Positions 7,433 through 13,861 of a stretch of 16,987 bases of DNA are shown here, piece after piece (the stretch's first letter is position 1; each line of letters starts with the position of its first letter). The notes beneath the pieces were generated by a model. It did no database searches. It had not been told where the DNA came from and saw only the letters and a list, made by a program, of their open reading frames with translations. The stretch comes from Lentisphaerota bacterium (GTDB lineage Bacteria > Verrucomicrobiota > Lentisphaeria > Oligosphaerales > JAFGRS01): assembly GCA_012514865.1 (NCBI GenBank), contig JAAYZO010000230.1, forward strand, positions 1 through 16,987, in the 5' to 3' direction. The position numbers and the translations under genes were made by a program.

Positions 7433-8812
7433 GTGCTTTCCGGAGAGAGGGTCCTGGTTCTCGGTCTGGGCGACAGCGGCCTCGCCGCCGCCCGTCTGGC
7501 GCGTCTCTACGGCGCCGCGGTCACGGTTCTGGACAGCGGCGGGCAGCCCCGTCTTCGCGAGCGTGCCGAATCCCTTCGTACGGCCGGCATCGCGACCATC
7601 CTGGAGTGGAACCGCCGTCAGCCGCGCCCGGCGGCCGACCTGATCGTCATCAGCCCCGGCATCCCGCCGGCGTCCGACCTCGGCCGCCTGGCTGCCGAGG
7701 CCGCCTGCCCGGTGATCAGCGAACTCGAGTTCGGATACCGCTTCTGCGCTTGCCCCATCCTGGCGGTCACCGGCAGCAATGGCAAGACCACCACGGTCGA
7801 ACTCCTCGGGCACTGCCTGCGCCGCGCCGGGCTGCGGGTAGCCGTCTCGGGCAATGTCGGCCTGCCGCTCTGCGAGGCGGCGCGGCGCTCGCACGCCCTC
7901 GACCTCATGGTGGTCGAGGTCAGCTCGTTCCAGCTTGAGCGGGTCGACCGCCTGGCACCACTCGCGGCCGCCATCCTGAATGTGACCCCCGACCACCTCG
8001 ACCGCCATGGCAGCATGGCGGCCTACCGCGACTGCAAGCTGCGGCTCCTGCAGCACCTCGCCGACCCGCGCGACGCGATCCTGCGCGCCGACCTCGCCGC
8101 CGAACCGGCCGTGCAGGCGGCCCTGCACGGCGCTGCCTCGACCACCTTCTGCGGCCATGACGACGGTCAGGCGGATTGGTTCGTCAGCGCCAGTGGCGAC
8201 CTCTGCCGACGCCACGCCGACGGCAGCCCGGCCCGCGTCGTGGTGCCGTCAGCCGCCATACGCCTCCCGGGACGGCACAACCAGGAGAACATCCTGGCCG
8301 CCCTCGCCCTCGTCGAACGCGCCGGGCGCGACCCGGCCATCATGGCACCCCACCTGGCCACCTTCCCCCTCGGACCGCACCGCCTCGAGACCGTCGCCTG
8401 CCGCGATGGCGTGCGTTTCGTCAACGACTCGAAGGCGACCAACCCCGACGCCCTCCTCTGCGCTCTGGAGACCCTCTGCGCCGGCAGCAGCGGCCCGAAG
8501 GTGCTCCTCCTGGCCGGCGGCGTCGATAAGGACGTCAGCTTCGCCGACATGGCGCCGACCCTGAAGCGTTACGTCAAAGGCGCTTTTCTTGTCGGAACCA
8601 GCCGCGAACGATTAGCCAAACTCTGGGGTGAGGTAGTATCTTGTAAGGTGTATGTTTCTTTCCAGGCGGCCTTCGATGCCGCGGCGGCGGAAGCCGTTCC
8701 AGGCGATGTGGTCCTGCTCTCGCCGGGATGTGCAAGTCAGGATATGTTTGCGAACTACGGCGAACGCGGTCAGGCGTTCCGTGATTTGGTTCAAAGGAGA
8801 TGTGGGGAATGA
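7433..8812 (+). CDS. murD: UDP-N-acetylmuramoyl-L-alanine--D-glutamate ligase MurD
   Basis: 459 residues, the usual MurD length. It adds D-glutamate to UDP-MurNAc-L-Ala in the cytoplasmic steps of peptidoglycan synthesis, using ATP. Seen in order: an N-terminal Rossmann-like UDP-binding domain (VLVLGLGDSGLAAARL, then ISPGIPP), the ATP-binding loop GSNGKTTT (114-121, Lys118), VEVSSFQLE, NVTPDHLDRHGS (183 onward), GRHNQENI, NDSKATNPDA (331 onward) and LSPGCASQDMFANYGERG, where most MurDs have LSPACASFDMF. GTG 7433 is preceded by AGGAGG at 8-nt spacing. The last ~80 codons (about 8570-8812) have much lower GC and use codons such as TTA, GTA, TTT and TGT that are rare in the rest of the gene. The stop overlaps the next gene by ATGA. 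Other dcw-cluster genes (ftsW, murG) are not adjacent. Confidence 0.95.
   Translation: MLSGERVLVLGLGDSGLAAARLARLYGAAVTVLDSGGQPRLRERAESLRTAGIATILEWNRRQPRPAADLIVISPGIPPASDLGRLAAEAACPVISELEFGYRFCACPILAVTGSNGKTTTVELLGHCLRRAGLRVAVSGNVGLPLCEAARRSHALDLMVVEVSSFQLERVDRLAPLAAAILNVTPDHLDRHGSMAAYRDCKLRLLQHLADPRDAILRADLAAEPAVQAALHGAASTTFCGHDDGQADWFVSASGDLCRRHADGSPARVVVPSAAIRLPGRHNQENILAALALVERAGRDPAIMAPHLATFPLGPHRLETVACRDGVRFVNDSKATNPDALLCALETLCAGSSGPKVLLLAGGVDKDVSFADMAPTLKRYVKGAFLVGTSRERLAKLWGEVVSCKVYVSFQAAFDAAAAEAVPGDVVLLSPGCASQDMFANYGERGQAFRDLVQRRCGE
8612..8639 (+). promoter_or_regulatory. Possible internal promoter in the 3' end of murD
   Basis: TTAGCC (8612-8617), a 16-nt spacer and TAGTAT (8634-8639) lie in the AT-richer tail of murD, where 38 of the 80 bases at 8581-8660 are G or C. 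This could give extra transcription of the LysM lipoprotein gene. The evidence is only resemblance to a -35/-10 pair and the compositional shift. Confidence 0.25.
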
Positions 8813-10053
8813 GACGCCAGGCGCACGGTTCTCGGATCACCTCGGTCGGTCTTTCCGCGGTAGCAATGGCGGGTGCCGCGGCCATCATGGTCAGCGGCTG
8901 CGCGCGCCGGCCTCAGCCGGGCCTGCTCGGCACGCGCATGGTCGTCCCCGCACCCTACGTCGAACCCGCGGTGGTGCCGAGCGCCAGCATGGCCCTGCCC
9001 AGTGAGCCGGCTTTCCCGGCCCTGCCGGCCCTGCCCGCCCTGCCGGCCCAGCCTCTCAGCGAGGGGTCCTTCCAGGCCCCGATCGAGTCGGTGATCGAGC
9101 TGCCGGCCGACGACGAGGTCAAGCCCGCCGCCAGCTCCGGCAGCAAGAGCGCCGCCGCCAGTCGGCCCGAGGACTCGGGCATGACCTACACCGTCAAGAA
9201 GGGCGACTCGCTCTGGCTCATCGGCCAGATGTACGGCGTCTCGGTCGCCGAACTGACGGCCCTCAATGGCCTCAACCCCGACAAGGTCCTCAAGATCGGC
9301 CAGATCCTCAGCCTCCCCGCCGGGGCCCGCCTGCGCGATATCTCGGAAATCCGCCGCGCGACACGCTCGACGCGCTCCACGCCGGCACCCGCCGCGCGCC
9401 CGCGCAGCACCGGCACCAGCACCCGCAACGCCAGCACCCCCAGCCGCCCGGCGCGCAGCACCACCAAAGAGCCCATCCCCGCTGACGGCATCCACGTCGT
9501 CAAGTCCGGCGATAACCCCTGGACCGTCGCCCGGCGCTACGGCGTCCCCCACGCCGACCTGATGCGCTGGAATGAGCTGACCAGCGCCAGCGTCCTGCAG
9601 GTCGGCCAGAAGCTCCGCCTGCGCGGCACCGCCGCCGCCAGCACGAGCACCGGCACCACCCTGCCCGCCACCGCGCCGGCGGCGGCCGTGCCCGCCGCAG
9701 TGACCGCGCCGGTCACCCTCCCGGCCCCGACCGACGTCCTGCCGGAGACGGCCCCCGTCACCGCGCCGGCGCTCGACCCCGCTGCACCCCTGACACCGCC
9801 GGCCACCGCGCCGGCGGCGGCACCCGGCGCAGGGCTCGACCCGGCCGCCGCCCCGGCTCCGGCAGCAGCCCTACCCACCGGCGCCGTCGACCTGCCCAAG
9901 AAGCTCCAGCACAGCTTCACCGACGGCGAGAGCCTCCAGATCATCGCCGATATGTACGGCACCACGGTCGACGCGATCCTCAAAGAGAACCCGACCATCA
10001 AGAGCGACGCCGACCTCAAGCCCAACGTCAAGCTGATGGTGCCCTACCGCTGA
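8809..10053 (+). CDS. LysM-domain lipoprotein with three LysM repeats
   Basis: The start at ATG 8809 is chosen because AAGGAG (8794-8799) lies 9 nt upstream; an in-frame ATG at 8800 would abut that site. The 414-residue product has a lipoprotein signal: RR near the N-terminus, a hydrophobic stretch and lipobox VSGC with Cys31. Three peptidoglycan-binding LysM domains follow: residues 125-173 (YTVKKGDSLWLIGQMYGV), 228-274 (HVVKSGDNPWTVARRYGV) and a more divergent one at 364-414 (FTDGESLQIIADMYGT) ending at the C-terminus. They are joined by a Ser/Thr/Arg-rich linker and a long Ala/Pro/Thr-rich linker; an Ala-Leu-Pro repeat lies near residues 69-82. No catalytic domain is seen, so it probably tethers the membrane to, or scaffolds, the cell wall. 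The overlap with murD fits a role in wall assembly. Confidence 0.88.
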   Translation: MRRQAHGSRITSVGLSAVAMAGAAAIMVSGCARRPQPGLLGTRMVVPAPYVEPAVVPSASMALPSEPAFPALPALPALPAQPLSEGSFQAPIESVIELPADDEVKPAASSGSKSAAASRPEDSGMTYTVKKGDSLWLIGQMYGVSVAELTALNGLNPDKVLKIGQILSLPAGARLRDISEIRRATRSTRSTPAPAARPRSTGTSTRNASTPSRPARSTTKEPIPADGIHVVKSGDNPWTVARRYGVPHADLMRWNELTSASVLQVGQKLRLRGTAAASTSTGTTLPATAPAAAVPAAVTAPVTLPAPTDVLPETAPVTAPALDPAAPLTPPATAPAAAPGAGLDPAAAPAPAAALPTGAVDLPKKLQHSFTDGESLQIIADMYGTTVDAILKENPTIKSDADLKPNVKLMVPYR

Positions 10054-10091
10054 TACCGGCCGTGCCGGAGCCGCATCTCCGACACGCCTCC

Positions 10092-10127
10092 ACGGGGAGC
10101 CCGACCACACCGCGTCCGGCTCCCCGT
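10092..10127 (+). terminator. Hairpin after the murD-LysM operon
   Basis: A perfect 10-base inverted repeat, ACGGGGAGCC (10092-10101) and GGCTCCCCGT (10118-10127), with a 16-nt loop, begins 38 bases after the LysM stop. It is followed by CGCGTTTGGG rather than a T-run, so termination would be weak or factor-dependent. Confidence 0.45.
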
Positions 10128-10173
10128 CGCGTTTGGGCCGGCGGCGCCACGCCGAGTGGCATGACCCCGTCGG

Positions 10174-10361
10174 GCCGCCGCCCGCGGCAGGGCTGTTCAA
10201 ATATCGCGCCAGCGCCCACCTGGTTACCCTGAAGGGGTGCCAGATCGTAGCCGGGGGTCGCGCCAGAGCCCGACCCCCGGAACCATGGACCCACAGGCCA
10301 TGCACCCTGGAGGGGTGCCAGAAGCGGACTCCGAAACAGCCCGCCGCCCGCGGCAGGCGGG
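10174..10361. repeat. Composite dispersed-repeat-like element with direct and inverted repeats
   Basis: CCGCCGCCCGCGGCAGG occurs at 10175-10191 and again at 10341-10357. Between these copies, ACCCTGRAGGGGTGCCAGA occurs at 10226-10244 and 10304-10322. At the centre is a perfect 10-base inverted repeat, CCGGGGGTCG (10251-10260) and CGACCCCCGG (10271-10280), with a 10-base loop. No protein signature is evident. The nested layout looks like a small non-coding repeat element; a second copy is not in this window. Confidence 0.55.
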
Positions 10362-10370
10362 TTTGCCTTT
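10340..10370 (+). terminator. Terminator-like hairpin with T-rich tail
   Basis: CCCGCC (10340-10345) pairs with GGCGGG (10356-10361) over a 10-nt loop and is followed directly by TTTGCCTTT. This is the most intrinsic-terminator-like structure in the window. It could end read-through from the murD-LysM operon and insulate the next promoter, whose -35 overlaps the tail. Confidence 0.4.
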
Positions 10371-10390
10371 GCGGCGACGCCGGGCATAGT
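10363..10390 (+). promoter_or_regulatory. Putative promoter of the alpha/beta hydrolase gene
   Basis: TTGCCT (10363-10368), 16 nt, then CATAGT (10385-10390) followed by GTCCACCGTG. This resembles the -10 and downstream block ahead of murD (TATAGTGAACGCCGTG). It predicts a leader of roughly 115 nt before GTG 10514. Confidence 0.4.
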
Positions 10391-10417
10391 GTCCACCGTG
10401 ATGGTCCCAAACAGCAT

Positions 10418-10493
10418 CGCATCCCGGTCCCTCCCGAGGCGGGATGCGGTACCGGCGCCGCGGCTCGGCCGCACCAGGACCGGTTCACCGGTC
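10418..10493 (+). other. Structured 5' leader of the alpha/beta hydrolase gene
   Basis: Two strong hairpins lie in the predicted leader: a 9-bp stem CGCATCCCG (10418-10426) with CGGGATGCG (10440-10448), and GACCGG-TTCA-CCGGTC (10478-10493) with a tetraloop. The likely ribosome site AGGGAG (10498-10503) follows 4 nt later. This could be a cis-acting RNA element; it does not match a riboswitch class I recognise. Confidence 0.35.
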
Positions 10494-10513
10494 GAGCAGG
10501 GAGTTCCCCCGAC

Positions 10514-13048
10514 GTGAAGCATCTCACATGGCCCATGCGGATCGCCGTCTGGGTGGTGGTCGCCGCGCTGTACCTCATGGCCTGGCGCGTCTGGCGCTAT
10601 GACCCCCAGCGGCCGTTGCCGGTGCCGCCGCCAACGCCCGTCGAAGCGCGCGATCTCGGCCAGCGCCTCAAGGTCCTGGCCCTGGAGGAGCGCGTGCGCT
10701 CCTGGCGTGCCCCCGATCTGAACGCCCGTCAGGCCGCCTGGCTCGCCGCCAAGGCCGAGTACGTCCTCGCTACCAGCAAGGTCCTCGACGCCAAGGCCAC
10801 CCTCGACGAGAAGGCCCGTATGCAGGTCTTCAACGACTGGCGGCGACTCCACCGCGCCGCCACCCTCAGCCGCCTCGGCGCTCTGGAGATACCCGAGGAG
10901 TCCGGCGGCCGCCTGCGCGCCTACTGGTCGCCCATCGACAGCTCCCTGCAGACCTACTCGCTGGCCTTCCCCGAGCCCTACGACCCGGCCGTCAGCTACC
11001 CCCTCATCGTCAGCATGCACGGCCATGGCTGGTACCGGCCCTTCCAGGGCCACCCCGCACCCGTGTTCAAGGGCGCCTTCAGCCTGTCGCCTCAGGGCCG
11101 CGGTTCGACCGACTACATGGCTCTCGGCGAGGACGACGTCCTGGCCACCATCGACGAGGTCTGCCGCGACTACCCTGTCGACCCCGACCGCGTCTACCTG
11201 CGCGGGAGCTCCATGGGCGGCACCGGCTCATGGCACCTCGGCGTACACTACGCCAGCCGCTTCGCCGGCATCCTCCCCATCGCCGGCAACGCCGACCACA
11301 CCGCCTGGCAGAGCCGATGGGGCTGGAATGCCGACTTCGAAGGACGCAACCACGAGCTGCGACGGCTCGTCCAGGAGGCCCAGACCGCCCGCGCCTTCGC
11401 CGGGAATCTCCTGAATCTCCCCGCCTACGTCCTGCACGGCACCGCCGACACCGTCGTGCCGCCCGAACACGCGCGCCAGACCGTGGCCGTGCTGCGCGCC
11501 CTCGGCTGCCCGGTGCAGTACCTCGAGTTCCCCGGCGTCGGACACGGCGGCTTCCCCGCGGACGCCGAAGCCGAGGCCCTCGCCTGGCTTTGCGGCCAGC
11601 CGCGCCAGGCCCACCCGCCGCGCGTGCGCTGGTCCGCCGATCTCATGCGCCACGGCCTCGCCTACTGGGTCCGCCTCGAGGAGAAGCGCCAGCCGCTCGG
11701 CCTGGCCGACATCGACGCCGAGGTCATCGACCGCAACCACGTCCTCATCCGCACGGGGAACCTCCGCGCCGTCTCGCTGCAGCGCGATGCCGTCCTCCTC
11801 CAGCCCGGCCGGCCGATCTTCGTCGATATCGACGGCGAACGCGTCATCTTCCCGCCCGGACCGGCCAACGCCTGGATGGGCCTGCGCTACCTCGACGGCG
11901 TCGGCTGGCGCGATGCGTCGCTCCTGCCGACGCCCCCCCTGCGCAAGACCGCCGGCCTGGAGGGGCCCATCCAGGAGGCCCTCCACGCACCCTTCGTCAT
12001 CGTCCTCGGCACGCGCTCGCCAGACCCCCTCAAACGCCGCCTCTGGGAAGACGAGGTGCGCCGCTTCGCCACCGACTGGAAACGCCGCAACCTGGCGCCA
12101 TGCCCGTTCATCCGCGATGTCGAGTGCACCGCCGAGATCGCGGCCGAGCGGAACCTCATCCTCTTCGGCGGACCCGAAGACAACACCGTCGCCGCCGTCC
12201 TCGAAGCCCGCCTCCCGATCGCGCGGGTCATGCGACCCCTGAGCGCCTCGGCCGACCCGGCCCACAGCAGCAGCACTGACCGCTGGGGCCTCTCGGCTCC
12301 CGACGTCGGCTGGTTCATGGCCTACCCCAACCCCGAACACCCCAACCGCCTTGTCGTCATCCTCGCCGCCGGCGGACCCCAGGCGATCTACCAGGCATGG
12401 GGACGCTTCGGGAACTGGTTCAACTGGGGCGTCCATGACTCCCGCAAGTACTTCGACTACGCCGTCTACGACGCTCTCTCCGCCGGGCCGGAGTCGCTCC
12501 GCCTGGTCGGGTGGTTCGGCACCGACTGGACGGTCGAGGCGGGCTCGTGGTGGATCGGCAACGACGCCGTCCGCGCCCGCCTCGCCCCCCAGGGCTTCCC
12601 CGCCTACGAGCAGGCCCCGAGCGATGTCGCCGAGATGGACCTGGCCGACCTGCGGCCCGACCTCATCGACCAGATGCGCGGCGCCGTCGGCGTCGGCAGG
12701 AGCTTCTTCGGCCAGCCGCTCCGCGGCGCCCTCGGCCTGCGCGCCCCGGCCGTCCTGGAGTACGACCTCGACGGCACCTGGCGGTCGCTCTCCACCGGCG
12801 CCACCCTCCACAACAGCACCGAGGCGACCCTCCTGCCCAGCCGCGCCCGCAGTGAGCAGGTCCGCTTCATCATCAAGGGCGACGGCCGTGACCTGGCCGC
12901 CGCGAGTGTGACCTGGGAGCGCCCCGACGTCCACCTCATCGCCGACCTGCGCGGCGTCAAGCGCCTGCGCCTGGAGGCCGTCTGCACCGGCGGCCCCGCC
13001 TGGCTGCACATGGGCGCCGCCTGGACCCAGCCCCGCCTACGCCGCTGA
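10514..13048 (+). CDS. Membrane-anchored alpha/beta hydrolase (prolyl oligopeptidase/esterase-like) with large unassigned C-terminal region
   Basis: 844 residues from GTG 10514, chosen for AGGGAG 10 nt upstream; ATG 10535 is the alternative. The frame is open back to 10133, but that stretch is repeat and leader DNA. Residues about 8-24 are one hydrophobic helix, so the protein is probably anchored and faces the periplasm. Residues about 130-370 are an alpha/beta hydrolase: an oxyanion-loop segment SMHGHGW, the nucleophile elbow GSSMG (231-235, Ser233), Asp312 in HGTADTVVPP and His344 in GVGHGGF. This matches esterase/peptidase proteins of the PHB-depolymerase or prolyl-oligopeptidase type. 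The following 500 residues contain FVIVLGTRSPDP and NLILFGGPEDN segments suggestive of a Rossmann-like unit, then Trp-rich and beta-rich sequence I cannot assign. The substrate is unknown; a polysaccharide ester or a peptide is plausible. Confidence 0.8.
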   Translation: MKHLTWPMRIAVWVVVAALYLMAWRVWRYDPQRPLPVPPPTPVEARDLGQRLKVLALEERVRSWRAPDLNARQAAWLAAKAEYVLATSKVLDAKATLDEKARMQVFNDWRRLHRAATLSRLGALEIPEESGGRLRAYWSPIDSSLQTYSLAFPEPYDPAVSYPLIVSMHGHGWYRPFQGHPAPVFKGAFSLSPQGRGSTDYMALGEDDVLATIDEVCRDYPVDPDRVYLRGSSMGGTGSWHLGVHYASRFAGILPIAGNADHTAWQSRWGWNADFEGRNHELRRLVQEAQTARAFAGNLLNLPAYVLHGTADTVVPPEHARQTVAVLRALGCPVQYLEFPGVGHGGFPADAEAEALAWLCGQPRQAHPPRVRWSADLMRHGLAYWVRLEEKRQPLGLADIDAEVIDRNHVLIRTGNLRAVSLQRDAVLLQPGRPIFVDIDGERVIFPPGPANAWMGLRYLDGVGWRDASLLPTPPLRKTAGLEGPIQEALHAPFVIVLGTRSPDPLKRRLWEDEVRRFATDWKRRNLAPCPFIRDVECTAEIAAERNLILFGGPEDNTVAAVLEARLPIARVMRPLSASADPAHSSSTDRWGLSAPDVGWFMAYPNPEHPNRLVVILAAGGPQAIYQAWGRFGNWFNWGVHDSRKYFDYAVYDALSAGPESLRLVGWFGTDWTVEAGSWWIGNDAVRARLAPQGFPAYEQAPSDVAEMDLADLRPDLIDQMRGAVGVGRSFFGQPLRGALGLRAPAVLEYDLDGTWRSLSTGATLHNSTEATLLPSRARSEQVRFIIKGDGRDLAAASVTWERPDVHLIADLRGVKRLRLEAVCTGGPAWLHMGAAWTQPRLRR

Positions 13049-13078
13049 GGGCGCCCCGCCGGCGACTCTCAGGCGCCC
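13049..13078. terminator. Bidirectional hairpin between convergent genes
   Basis: GGGCGCC (13049-13055) and GGCGCCC (13072-13078) form a 7-bp stem between the hydrolase stop and the NIF3-type gene on the opposite strand, overlapping the latter's last codons. There is no T-run on either side; it may still serve both convergent transcripts. Confidence 0.35.
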
Positions 13079-13416
13079 GTCAGGGACGCGTTGATCGGCC
13101 AGTAGGCGAAGGCCGGGGTCTCGTAGGGATGCGCCGCGCGCAGGGCCTCCAGGGCCGCGGGCAAGGCCGCCGCCGTGCAGATCATCTCGAGACGCAGTTC
13201 CTCGACGCGCTCCAGGACGCCGTGACGGCCCAGCGTCGGCTGCGAACCGGCCAGAGGACGGAACTGGCCCGTGCCGGCCGTCTCCCAGCAGCAGGAGTCG
13301 TAGGCGCCCAGACGGCCGGCACCGGCTGCAAACAACGCCGCCTTCACCGCCTCGGACTGCGCCGGCGGCACATACACACAGAGAGTATACAGCGCCGGGT
13401 CAACCTTGATCGCCAT
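13069..13416 (-). CDS. Standalone NIF3/YqfO-type domain protein
   Basis: A 115-residue protein matching the small domain inserted in bacterial NIF3/YqfO proteins, which has a CutA1/PII-like ferredoxin fold. The pattern is typical: TLCVYVPPAQSEAVKAALFAAGAG, then RLGAYDSCCWETAGTGQFRPLAGSQP, a RVEELRLEMIC strand and ALRAAHPYETPAF at the C-terminus. It lacks the two flanking metal-binding NIF3 halves, so it is the free-standing form. It may act as a small trimeric or metal-binding protein; function is not established. The ATG at 13416 is preceded by AGGAGG 8 nt upstream (minus strand). It lies downstream of the 125-bp tandem repeats. Confidence 0.8.
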   Translation of the reverse strand: MAIKVDPALYTLCVYVPPAQSEAVKAALFAAGAGRLGAYDSCCWETAGTGQFRPLAGSQPTLGRHGVLERVEELRLEMICTAAALPAALEALRAAHPYETPAFAYWPINASLTGA

Positions 13417-13428
13417 GGCAGCCTCCTC

Positions 13429-13446
13429 GCCGGCCCTCAGGCCGGC
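13429..13446 (-). promoter_or_regulatory. Perfect hairpin just upstream of the ribosome site of the NIF3-type gene
   Basis: GCCGGCC and GGCCGGC enclose a 4-nt loop, immediately before the AGGAGG ribosome site (minus strand, 13427-13422). The stem could mask or position the site; no regulator is known. Confidence 0.35.
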
Positions 13447-13463
13447 ACGCTACCGCCCAACCC

Positions 13464-13760
13464 GCGGCGCCCGGCAGAGCGGCTGACACAGCCGCCACTA
13501 CAAGCGCCACTCGGCTCGTGGCGCCTACTCACCCGGCGCCATTCCGCGGTAGGTCGCGCGAGCCGAGCGCGACCACGGGCGCCGCCCCGCGGCGCCCGGC
13601 AGAGCGGCTGGCACAGCCGCCACGACAAGCGCCACTCGGCTCGTGGCGCCTACTCACCCGGCGCCGTTCCGGGGTAGGTCGCGCGAGCCGAGCGCGACCA
13701 CGGGCGCCGCCCAGCGGCGCCCGGCAGAGCGGCTGGCACAGCCGCCACTACACGCGCCAT
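13464..13760. repeat. 125-bp tandem repeat, two full copies and one partial, each with paired stem-loops
   Basis: Copies start at 13464, 13589 and 13714 with an exact period of 125; the third breaks off near 13760. Copies 1 and 2 differ at about five positions. Each full unit carries GCGGCTG/CAGCCGC around 3 nt (13604-13620 in copy 2), GCGCCAC/GTGGCGC around loop TCGGCTC (13504-13524 and 13629-13649), and GGTCGCGC/GCGCGACC around loop GAGCCGA (13552-13574 and 13677-13699). The last two loops are exact reverse complements. No gene is supported here; with the nonamer repeat at 13777-13809 this fills the 445-base gap between the NIF3-type and epimerase genes. Confidence 0.9.
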
Positions 13761-13776
13761 GTGGCAAGAGCCCCCC

Positions 13777-13809
13777 CCCTTGAGTCCCTTGAGTCCCTTG
13801 AGTCCCTTG
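13777..13809. repeat. Nonamer repeat CCCTTGAGT, three units plus a partial
   Basis: Three perfect units of CCCTTGAGT followed by CCCTTG, directly after a run of nine C at 13771-13779. It lies 52 bases past the epimerase stop on the minus strand. Confidence 0.8.
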
Positions 13810-13861
13810 TCGACCGTGGCAGGCGCCGCCGCCCGCGGCGCGCGGCGGGCCGGCCGGCCCC

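Noticed and set aside
8800..8808. ATG 8800 as start of the LysM lipoprotein
   Set aside because: It directly abuts the AAGGAG site, leaving no spacing; ATG 8809 has 9-nt spacing.
10133..10513. Upstream extension of the hydrolase reading frame by 127 codons
   Set aside because: It would cover direct repeats, a terminator-like stem and the promoter candidate; a well-placed ribosome site supports GTG 10514.
11228..13009. 593-residue minus-strand open frame
   Set aside because: Antisense shadow of the alpha/beta hydrolase gene, with the same biased composition.
13464..13760. Tandem repeats as a CRISPR array
   Set aside because: The 125-bp units are contiguous with no unique spacers, and there are no cas1/cas2 genes; the Cas4-like nuclease alone is not enough.
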